Positions 1 through 4,931 of a DNA stretch of 5,387 nucleotides are shown one piece after another (the first letter of the stretch is position 1; each line of letters begins with the position of its first letter). The DNA comes from an uncultured Pseudobdellovibrionaceae bacterium (lineage in GTDB: Bacteria > Bdellovibrionota > Bdellovibrionia > Bdellovibrionales > Bdellovibrionaceae). The notes under the pieces are model-generated. The model did no database searches. It worked only from the letters and a program-made list of their open reading frames with translations, and was not told the DNA's origin. Where the stretch lies: positions 1 through 5,387 of the forward strand of contig CALCCV010000601.1 in NCBI GenBank assembly GCA_937900305.1, written 5' to 3'. A program made the position numbers and the translations under genes.

Positions 1-96
1 TCTACGGAAAATGCACGCAATTTTCAAATCAGGGCTCTCAGGCGGAGTGCTTTGCAAAGTCAATTTATTGGATACATCTATATTGAAATTTTTGAT

Positions 97-112
97 GCGA
101 TCTTATGATCGC
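97..112 (+). promoter_or_regulatory. Small hairpin/dyad in the leader of the HNH gene
   Basis: GCGATC (97-102) and GATCGC (107-112) form a perfect 6-bp inverted repeat around a TTAT loop. It ends six bases before the Shine-Dalgarno at 119-124. In RNA it would be a short stem just 5' of the ribosome binding site; in DNA it could be a small operator. The in-frame ATG at 105 lies inside this structure, which is another reason not to use it as the start. The upstream stretch 1-96 has no supported gene. It holds a 10-bp palindrome CTTTGCAAAG (50-59) and an AT-rich TATATT (79-84) that could be a weak -10 box, with no convincing -35 partner. Confidence 0.35.
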
Positions 113-118
113 GCGGGC

Positions 119-124
119 AGGAGG
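119..124 (+). promoter_or_regulatory. Shine-Dalgarno that sets the HNH gene start
   Basis: AGGAGG is a full-strength Shine-Dalgarno, four bases before GTG at 129. The upstream in-frame ATG at 105 has no such motif before it. Starting at GTG gives a protein beginning M-N-L-K-H-L-T-D, which is the usual N-terminus I know for this HNH family in Bdellovibrio-like bacteria. Confidence 0.75.
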
Positions 125-128
125 GACG

Positions 129-1175
129 GTGAATTTGAAACACCTGACGGACCAACAGTTGATCGCGGCGACAGACGTGGCCGCAAAAGTAGAGGTCTCA
201 GCGATGACTCATCTTCTTCATCATCTGGCGGAGATTCAAAGGCGACGCTTGTTCTCGGTGTATGCGGTGAATTCGCTTTTTGAATACTGCGTAAAGAGAC
301 TCAAAATGAGTGAGCCGGCAGCCAGTCGTCGTGTGAACGCTGTGTTTGTCTTAATGGATGTACCTGAGATCGGAGCAAAGCTGCAATCTGGCGAATTGAG
401 TTTGAGCAACGTGAGCCAGGCGCAGACGTTCTTTAATCAGGAAGCGAGAATGGCAGAGGCATTAACATCACCGGAAAAGGCTCGAATCTTAAAGAGTATA
501 GAGAACAAAGGAGCACGGAGGGCCAAAGAGATTTTGGTGGCAAGCTCGTCAATCCGAGTGGAGTTACCAAAGGAAGGAATGCAGCCGATCTCTGCAGAGT
601 TCCATCATCTGACCGCCGTTATCGATGAAGAGACAAAGGCGGGACTGGAGAGATTACAAGAAATTTGGTCTCATTCTGGTAGTCAGCGTGGTTTTGGTGC
701 GATGTTGAAAAAGATGACAGAGCTTTGTCTTTCCCAAGTGGATCCATTGAAAAAATCCAAACAGGTCAGCAGGTCCGCGAAAAACTCAGAAAAATCTGCA
801 TCTAGAGTATCGGAGACTGAGGTTGAGATTCAGTCAGAGTCCGCGACACGAGTCGAGACGGAGACAACGACTCAATCGGTGGTTTTGGATCAGCTACCGA
901 CTCCGACGTCGGAGTCGGCGCGATCTCGGCACATTCCGGCTCGAGTGCGGCATGCCGTGCAGGTGCGAGACGGAGGGAGTTGTGCATATATAGATGGATG
1001 TGGAGATCGATGTAGCTCTCGGACATTTGTGCAGTTTCATCACCTGATTCCGTTTGCTTGCAGCGGAGAACATACGGTGGAGAATATTGAACTTCGCTGT
1101 TTTTCACATAACCAGCGCCACGCGATTGATGACTATGGCACTGGAGTTCTGAGTAGGGGGGAGCTGCGACCCTAG
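129..1175 (+). CDS. HNH endonuclease family protein (Bdellovibrio-type)
   Basis: This is a predicted 348-residue HNH nuclease starting at GTG 129. Residues about 1-140 form a mostly helical N-terminal region with the family pattern 'HLAEIQRRRLF', 'SLFEYCVKRL' and 'LSLSNVSQAQTFF' (about 30-102). A Ser/Thr/Glu-rich, low-complexity linker follows (about 208-267). The C-terminal HNH/zinc domain (about 268-340) has Cys285, Cys291 and Cys295 as likely zinc ligands, then His304-His305 as the first His of the motif, Asn319 in 'ENIELRC', Cys324, and His327-Asn328. All HNH landmarks are present, so the nuclease core looks intact. The domain class is established as metal-dependent DNA cleavage, but the target and physiological role of this subfamily are not known to me. 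Such genes occur in many copies in Bdellovibrio genomes and may be selfish or defence-related; that part is inference. The gene stands alone on the + strand and converges on amtB with a 4-nt overlap. Confidence 0.85.
   Translation: MNLKHLTDQQLIAATDVAAKVEVSAMTHLLHHLAEIQRRRLFSVYAVNSLFEYCVKRLKMSEPAASRRVNAVFVLMDVPEIGAKLQSGELSLSNVSQAQTFFNQEARMAEALTSPEKARILKSIENKGARRAKEILVASSSIRVELPKEGMQPISAEFHHLTAVIDEETKAGLERLQEIWSHSGSQRGFGAMLKKMTELCLSQVDPLKKSKQVSRSAKNSEKSASRVSETEVEIQSESATRVETETTTQSVVLDQLPTPTSESARSRHIPARVRHAVQVRDGGSCAYIDGCGDRCSSRTFVQFHHLIPFACSGEHTVENIELRCFSHNQRHAIDDYGTGVLSRGELRP
897..918. repeat. 22-bp perfect palindrome inside the HNH gene linker
   Basis: The half-site CCGACTCCGAC (897-907) is followed directly by its exact reverse complement GTCGGAGTCGG (908-918). 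The element is in frame with codons for P-T-P-T-S-E-S in the low-complexity linker just upstream of the HNH domain. In the mRNA it would fold as a GC-rich stem of about 9 bp with a tetraloop. It is GC-richer than the flanking sequence. Its function is unknown. Confidence 0.85.
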
Positions 1176-2467
1176 CGCACCGTTTCTGGTTTGGCGCCTG
1201 CGGTGTGAAGATTGCGCGCGAAGTAGCCTTCGTCGAAATTAAGAATTTCTTCACCATGGAGAGAGTCTAAGCCCTCCACTTCAGTTTCGTGGGGCACACG
1301 GAGTGGCACGAACATTCGGATAATAAGGAAAAGGCCAGCGGTCATTCCGAACGAAAAGAGAGCCACAACGCCTGCGGCAGTGAGATTTGCAAAAAACATT
1401 TTTGTCTCTCCGTAGAGAAGGCCCGAAGTGGCTGCAGGATTGATGGTGGGTGATGCAAAGACACCTGTGAGTATCGTGCCCAAGAGGCCGCCAACTCCGT
1501 GGCAAGCAAATACATCGAGTGTGTCATCGACAACGTGAAACCATTTTTTGAACGCACGAACAGCGCCGTTGCAAATTAAACCCGCACACAGGCCAATAAA
1601 GAGGGCTGCTGGAACTCCTACATAACCAGCCGCAGGTGTAATGGCCACCAGACCTGCGACTGTGCCAACGCAAGCTCCGACGAGAGTTGGTCTACCAAGT
1701 GTCCAATCAAGCATCATCCAAGCAAAAAATGAAGCCGCACATGCCAAAAATGTATTGGTGAACGCCTGCGCAGCGATGCCGTTGGCGGCAAGGGCTGAGC
1801 CTGCATTGAAACCGAACCAGCCAAAGGTGAGCAACGCAGTTCCTAAAACCACGAGAGCGATATTAAAGCTCTTCATGGGGGCACGTCCAAAATCGTGCCG
1901 TTTACCTAAAAATAACGAAGCTGCTAAGGCAGAAAACCCTGAACTCATGTGAACAACTAATCCGCCTGCAAAATCCAAAGCTCCGAGACTTGCGATCCAA
2001 CCTCCGGTACCCCACACCCAGTGGGCAATTGGGCAGTACACAACTACGATCCAGAGGGCCATGAATGGAATCCACGCTTTGAAATTGATTCGCTCGGCGA
2101 AGGCACCGGTGATCAGCGCAGGCGTGATAATTGCGAACATCATTTGAAACGACATAAATAATGTATGGGGAATTGTCGGGCCGAATGTTTTGTGGGGCTC
2201 CATTCCGACTCCACCCAATAGGAGCCAATTGAAATTTCCGATCAAACCTCCGACGTCACCAGAGAACACCAAGCTATAGCCGCAGACGGCCCATAACACA
2301 CCCACCACTGCCATTGCACTGAGGGATTGGAAGAGAGTCGACACAACGTTCTTCGCCCGAACCATTCCCGCATAAAAAAAGGCGAGGCCCGGGGTCATAA
2401 CTAAGACCATTGCTGTCGCCACTAACATCCATGCTGTATCGCCCGTATTCATCAATGAGGGTTCCAT
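1172..2467 (-). CDS. amtB: Ammonium transporter (Amt/AmtB family)
   Basis: This inner-membrane ammonium channel has 431 residues from ATG 2467, the usual length for the family, with 11 predicted membrane segments. It starts almost at TM1 ('TAWMLVATAMVLVMTPGLAF') with no cleavable signal peptide, unlike E. coli AmtB. The family landmarks are all visible, numbered from ATG 2467: the Phe gate F107/F111 in 'SFQMMFAII', 'TGAFAERI', the recruitment-site Trp W152 in 'HWVWGTGG', D165 in 'ALDFAGG', the pore histidines H173 ('VVHMSSG') and H323 ('FACHGVGG'), and F220/S224 in 'FNAGSAL'. The cytoplasmic tail has 'RVPHETEVEGLD...HGEE', the part that normally contacts PII proteins, plus about 25 extra residues. 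AGGA six bases before ATG 2467 favours that start over the TTG three bases upstream. No glnK is adjacent in this window, so PII coupling must come from elsewhere. The stop overlaps that of the convergent HNH gene. Confidence 0.97.
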   Translation of the reverse strand: MEPSLMNTGDTAWMLVATAMVLVMTPGLAFFYAGMVRAKNVVSTLFQSLSAMAVVGVLWAVCGYSLVFSGDVGGLIGNFNWLLLGGVGMEPHKTFGPTIPHTLFMSFQMMFAIITPALITGAFAERINFKAWIPFMALWIVVVYCPIAHWVWGTGGWIASLGALDFAGGLVVHMSSGFSALAASLFLGKRHDFGRAPMKSFNIALVVLGTALLTFGWFGFNAGSALAANGIAAQAFTNTFLACAASFFAWMMLDWTLGRPTLVGACVGTVAGLVAITPAAGYVGVPAALFIGLCAGLICNGAVRAFKKWFHVVDDTLDVFACHGVGGLLGTILTGVFASPTINPAATSGLLYGETKMFFANLTAAGVVALFSFGMTAGLFLIIRMFVPLRVPHETEVEGLDSLHGEEILNFDEGYFARNLHTAGAKPETVR

Positions 2468-2473
2468 CAATAT

Positions 2474-2478
2474 TCCTT
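2474..2478 (-). promoter_or_regulatory. Ribosome binding site of amtB
   Basis: On the - strand AAGGA lies six bases before ATG 2467. The alternative TTG at 2470 would sit only three bases from it, so the ATG is preferred. Confidence 0.7.
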
Positions 2479-2825
2479 TCGGTGATTCGTTATTTAATTT
2501 GGATTTATTTTTAGAAAATATTCTTTGATGAAGCGTAACAAGTCGATGGGAGAGGAACCAAGCAAAATGCCATAGCCACAGTGACTAAATTGAAGAAAAG
2601 AGAGAGTAAAAACTCTGAATGAACTCTAAGTCGGAAAAAACTGTAGAGTAGAATTTCTATTCGAGATTTGGGATATTGTTGGAGAAAGTAAGTGAGCGGA
2701 AAAGATAGTGGCAAGATGAGATAACGAGTGCGTGATTACGGAAGTACCGCCGGTCGCATCGTCCAATGAACCTAGAGATCTTGGAGAGCTAAGAGATTTT
2801 ATTGAGCTTACAGAACTTAGAGATC
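2479..2825. other. Intergenic region upstream of amtB, no supported gene
   Basis: About 350 bp lie between amtB and the terminator of the secreted-protein gene. The part next to amtB (2479-2520) is very AT-rich and should hold its promoter and leader, but I find no convincing -35/-10 pair and no properly spaced sigma-54 site. The stretch 2585-2725 is strikingly purine-rich on the + strand. Small dyads are present (2603-2616 AGAGT/ACTCT; 2623-2649 ACTCTA/TAGAGT). Short open frames exist on both strands, but none has a good ribosome binding site or recognisable family. Confidence 0.6.
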
Positions 2826-2866
2826 AAAAGAAAAATTCGATCGCCGCGAGAGCAGGCGATCGAATT
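2826..2866 (-). terminator. Rho-independent terminator of the secreted Cys-repeat protein gene
   Basis: A perfect 12-bp stem (2834-2845 AATTCGATCGCC with 2855-2866 GGCGATCGAATT) encloses a 9-nt loop. On the - strand it is followed by TTTTTCTTTT, a classic U-tract. It starts 23 bases after the TAA of the gene at 2889, so it terminates that transcript before it reaches amtB. No T-run follows on the + strand, so it acts in one direction only. Confidence 0.88.
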
Positions 2867-2888
2867 GCTGCCATAAAGTAAAGTTAGC

Positions 2889-3371
2889 TTATGGCCAAAA
2901 CTGTCCACCATCACATGAGTAGATGTCCGCGTCGTTTTGAGTGCCGGGAACATGGCAAGCTTTGCGCTGTCCAACAGACCACTGATTGCAATCGGCATTG
3001 CAAGATAACAAACCACCGCTGTAGCTGCGGTCACGGCCTTCATAGCGCCAGCCGAAGCTGGGTTGTGGAGGTTGGAATCGCTGACGACAAACATACATTT
3101 CGGCGTCATTCTGAGTTCCTGGAATGCGGCAACCCATCAATTGACCTTCTGTGAATTGATTACAGTCAGATCCACAAGACAAACTGCCACCATTGTAGTT
3201 ACGGTCCTTGTGAGAATATTCCCAGTCATAACCACCACCGTGGCCAGGAAATCCGCCCCCACCGGGGAATCCGCCACCACCACCGTGCCCAGGGAACCAT
3301 CCCACTTGAGCTTGTGATTGCATTGCAAAACTTGTGAGAACAAAAAGAACCGCAAAGATCGTTGATTTCAT
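2889..3371 (-). CDS. Small secreted Gly-rich protein with two four-cysteine repeats
   Basis: This 160-residue protein of no family I recognise starts at ATG 3371. GGGGGA lies five bases upstream, and the start directly opens a textbook signal peptide: Lys2, a hydrophobic core (IFAVLFVLTSFA), and S-Q-A before a predicted cut after Ala21. An upstream in-frame start (3413) would bury this signal behind 14 polar residues and precede the candidate -10 box, so I rejected it. The mature protein begins with a Gly-rich stretch with three FPG units (about 26-47). Two 46-residue repeats follow, W50-C95 and W108-C153, 26 of 46 positions identical, with no gaps. Each has four Cys at the same spacing (66/70/81/95 and 124/128/139/153), a D-R-x-Y-x-G-G motif and an identical P-G-T-Q-N-D-A. 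The even Cys number and export suggest disulfide-stabilised domains in the periplasm or outside. It is a single gene with its own terminator. Confidence 0.85.
   Translation of the reverse strand: MKSTIFAVLFVLTSFAMQSQAQVGWFPGHGGGGGFPGGGGFPGHGGGYDWEYSHKDRNYNGGSLSCGSDCNQFTEGQLMGCRIPGTQNDAEMYVCRQRFQPPQPSFGWRYEGRDRSYSGGLLSCNADCNQWSVGQRKACHVPGTQNDADIYSCDGGQFWP
2913..3050 (-). repeat. Cys-repeat unit 2 of the secreted protein
   Basis: This encodes residues 108-153, the second 46-residue unit: W-R-Y, D-R-S-Y-S-G-G, Cys124, Cys128-N-Q-W, Cys139, P-G-T-Q-N-D-A, Cys153. The DNA period between units is 174 bp (58 codons), including a Pro/Phe-containing linker. The DNA is clearly diverged between copies, so this is an old duplication and not recent slippage. 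Confidence 0.85.
3087..3224 (-). repeat. Cys-repeat unit 1 of the secreted protein
   Basis: This encodes residues 50-95, the first 46-residue unit: W-E-Y, D-R-N-Y-N-G-G, Cys66, Cys70-N-Q-F, Cys81, P-G-T-Q-N-D-A, Cys95. It aligns to unit 2 without gaps. Confidence 0.85.
3231..3293 (-). repeat. Gly-rich FPG repeats encoded in the secreted protein
   Basis: This codes for about residues 27-47, with units of the form FPG followed by H or G and a run of glycines, next to the signal-peptide cleavage site. It is probably a flexible spacer or a surface/matrix-interacting segment. The + strand shows matching CCACC/CCGCC runs that are prone to slippage. Confidence 0.7.
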
Positions 3372-3398
3372 TAAAATCCCCCATTGGATTTGATTTGT

Positions 3399-3404
3399 TT
3401 TATA
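3399..3404 (-). promoter_or_regulatory. Candidate -10 box of the secreted protein gene
   Basis: TATAAA on the - strand lies 28 bases upstream of ATG 3371, a good match to a sigma-70-type -10 element. The -35 position (around 3422-3428) is a poor match (TCGTGT), so the promoter may be weak or need an activator. The transcript would start near 3392. Confidence 0.35.
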
Positions 3405-3430
3405 GGTCCCCATGACGGGTTACACGAGTC

Positions 3431-3459
3431 TTGTGCTTAGCAATGGTTGTGCCTAGCTA
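3431..3459. repeat. Short imperfect direct repeat upstream of the secreted protein gene
   Basis: TTGTGCTTAGCAA (3431-3443) and TTGTGCCTAGCTA (3447-3459) match at 11 of 13 positions with a 16-bp period. They sit just upstream of the weak -35 region, where an activator would bind, but no known binding site is recognised. Confidence 0.4.
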
Positions 3460-3499
3460 AATGGGGTCAAAACATCACCATCCACTGTCCGCCGAAGTG

Positions 3500-3545
3500 T
3501 AGTGGAGATTGCTTTGCTCCAGGCAGGTTCAATCTTTCACCACTA
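3500..3545. repeat. Bulged inverted repeat downstream of the class V enzyme gene
   Basis: TAGTGGAGATTG (3500-3511) pairs with CAATCT (3530-3535) and CCACTA (3540-3545), giving a 12-bp stem interrupted by a 4-nt bulge and closed by an 18-nt loop. It lies 55-100 bases after the stop at 3600. No T-run follows on the - strand, so it is not a standard intrinsic terminator. It could be a 3' end-stabilising structure. The alternative pairing TCCACT (3481-3486) with AGTGGA (3501-3506) competes with it. Confidence 0.4.
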
Positions 3546-3599
3546 GCCCATAGATCGCCTGAGTGATTCGTTTCGGGTCTGCAACTCGAGCACATGGAC

Positions 3600-4751
3600 C
3601 TAAGATAGGCTGGAAAGTGCTTTCAGCGTGATTTCCACATCGCTAGATTCATTGAATGCGTGTGTGGAGAGACGTACACCAGGTCCCCTCAGTGCATGAC
3701 TAATTCTAAATTTACTTAATTGATCTGTGACTATTTTTAAGTTGCTAATTCGGCGATGTGAGAAGTTGATGAAGCTAGGGGCGGCATCACGCGGGGAATG
3801 TAGCGTGAAACCAAGACTTTCGAGACCCTGCCGCAGTTGATTTGCAATTCGTGAAGCTTCTGATCGAATCACGTCGACACCGGTCTCACGCACCAATTTT
3901 GCCGAAGCTCCCAGGGCCGTAATTTCAAGAACCTGTTTAGAGCCTGATTCAAAGCGAAGTGCATCGCGTTTTGGAAGGCAGTGCAAATCTGCAGGATCAT
4001 CGCAGTTGCCATAAGTTGACGATCCAATTGTTAGGGGTTTTAGAACTGGTATCAGTTCATCACGCAAGATTAAAAAACCAACCCCAACCGGACTGACCAA
4101 CCATTTGTGACTCCCGCCGCAGATGGCATCGAGGCCCAGGTTTTCGAAGTGAAAAGGAAGAATTCCAAAGCCTTGAATGACATCGACAACTGTCCAAATA
4201 TTGCGGGGCTTTGCGAATTGCACCAATTTTTGTAGGTCTGTCACTGAGCCCGTTTGAAATTGAACCCAGGACACTGCAATCACTCGAGTGCGTTCCGTCA
4301 CATGGGCCAATAAGTTGTCAAGGGGAGTGGAAAGATTGTTTTCGCTCTTAGCGAGAACCAATTTTGCATTTGAACGAAGGCAGGCCTCGCGCCAGGGATA
4401 TAGATTTGATGCATACTCTTGGTCCCAAGTGAGAACTTCATCTCCTGGATTGAGAGAGCGACCAAAGGCCACCTGCGAAATAGCACCGGCGGTACTTTGA
4501 AAAAAAGCGACTTGACCTGGTTTGGCTCCGGCAAGTTCAGCTAATTCCGCTCGGGCGGTTTCGGCAGCAGCCATGTAAGCATCGTTGCAATGCATGCCCT
4601 CTTCATGAAATCGCTCGAGCCAAATTTGCGCTGTCGCGACAGAGACCGACGAGACAGGCGCCAACCCGGCATTGTTCAAGTGCACAAACTGCGTCTTCTT
4701 TGAAAAACAGGTTTTAAAGTTGGCTAATTTTCCAATCTCCTCGGTCGTCAT
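3600..4751 (-). CDS. Class V PLP-dependent enzyme, possible ovothiol-pathway C-S lyase
   Basis: This 383-residue fold-type I, class V aminotransferase-like enzyme (NifS/CsdB/EgtE superfamily) is full length for the family. Visible landmarks are N27 in 'HLNNAG', the phosphate-binding 'FFQSTAGAI' (about 83-91), D190 and Q193 in 'VVDVIQGFG' (cofactor ring contacts), Schiff-base Lys216 in 'GGSHKWL', 'RFESGS' (266-271) and Arg360 in 'VRLSTHAFN', which probably binds the substrate carboxylate. I do not see the loop Cys typical of cysteine desulfurases, so NifS activity is unlikely. The gene directly downstream encodes nothing related, but directly upstream on the same strand is an OvoA-type gene. 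Ovothiol synthesis needs a PLP lyase that cleaves the histidyl-cysteine sulfoxide to the thiol, so that role is the best inference. Class V assignment is secure; substrate is not. ATG 4751 has only a weak GAGA site seven bases upstream. Confidence 0.88.
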   Translation of the reverse strand: MTTEEIGKLANFKTCFSKKTQFVHLNNAGLAPVSSVSVATAQIWLERFHEEGMHCNDAYMAAAETARAELAELAGAKPGQVAFFQSTAGAISQVAFGRSLNPGDEVLTWDQEYASNLYPWREACLRSNAKLVLAKSENNLSTPLDNLLAHVTERTRVIAVSWVQFQTGSVTDLQKLVQFAKPRNIWTVVDVIQGFGILPFHFENLGLDAICGGSHKWLVSPVGVGFLILRDELIPVLKPLTIGSSTYGNCDDPADLHCLPKRDALRFESGSKQVLEITALGASAKLVRETGVDVIRSEASRIANQLRQGLESLGFTLHSPRDAAPSFINFSHRRISNLKIVTDQLSKFRISHALRGPGVRLSTHAFNESSDVEITLKALSSLS

Positions 4752-4772
4752 ATTTCGATCTCATTCCCATGT

Positions 4773-4793
4773 TAAGTCTGAATCTAAGTCTGA
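4773..4793 (-). repeat. Tandem TCAGACTTA repeat before the class V enzyme gene
   Basis: TCAGACTTA occurs twice on the - strand (4793-4785 and 4781-4773) with an exact 12-bp period, ending 21 bases before ATG 4751. It may be an operator with two half-sites or a chance duplication. It falls where a transcript from the candidate promoter at 4800-4829 would begin. Confidence 0.5.
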
Positions 4794-4799
4794 TTTTCA

Positions 4800-4829
4800 A
4801 TAACAATCATCATCATATATCTTCTTCAA
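4800..4829 (-). promoter_or_regulatory. Candidate promoter for the class V enzyme gene
   Basis: TTGAAG (4829-4824) and TGTTAT (4805-4800) are separated by 18 bases on the - strand, a moderate sigma-70-type match. If real, it would let the gene be expressed independently of the upstream ovoA-like gene, consistent with the 180-bp gap. Confidence 0.25.
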
Positions 4830-4857
4830 GCTCCGCATCCCGCTAGATCGATGTTTG

Positions 4858-4914
4858 GTTTCAAAAGACCTTCGCTTTCGTTGGCCTAGTCCCGCTGCCA
4901 ATGCGTTTCAAAAG
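4858..4914. repeat. Direct repeat pair in the ovoA/class V gene spacer
   Basis: GTTTCAAAAG occurs at 4858-4867 and 4905-4914; both copies are followed within a few bases by a TTCGCT. Between them lies a short dyad (TTGGC 4881-4885 with GCCAA 4897-4901). No U-tract follows on the - strand, so I do not call it a terminator. Confidence 0.4.
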
Positions 4915-4931
4915 GGATCTTTTCGCTGGCG

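Noticed and set aside
11..283. A + strand frame at the left edge ending in a Ser/Gly-rich sequence.
   Set aside because: It overlaps the HNH gene in another frame and has no domain or ribosome binding site support.
802..1257. A long - strand frame (151 codons) opposite the HNH gene.
   Set aside because: It is antisense to a clear HNH domain and overlaps the end of amtB, with no family resemblance.
1641..1952. A + strand frame of 103 codons inside amtB.
   Set aside because: It is a shadow of the well-conserved amtB coding sequence.
2561..2578. A possible sigma-54 promoter for amtB: TGGCTATGGCATTTTGCT on the - strand.
   Set aside because: Neither GG element has the required 10-bp spacing to the GC element; the spacings are about 7 and 13.
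2511..2714. A - strand 67-codon frame with a hydrophobic, signal-peptide-like end, just upstream of amtB.
   Set aside because: The start is TTG with no Shine-Dalgarno, and the hydrophobicity follows from the pyrimidine-rich strand. No mature protein follows the signal-like segment.
2732..2881. A + strand 49-codon frame from GTG 2732, giving a helical, protein-like sequence ending '...AGDRIAAIK'.
   Set aside because: It has no clear ribosome binding site, is short, and its second half is the stem of the strong - strand terminator. It could be a gene remnant, but I cannot support it.
2889..3413. A longer version of the secreted protein starting at 3413.
   Set aside because: The extra 14 residues precede a perfect signal peptide, and the start lies upstream of the candidate -10 box. 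ATG 3371 has its own GGGGGA site.
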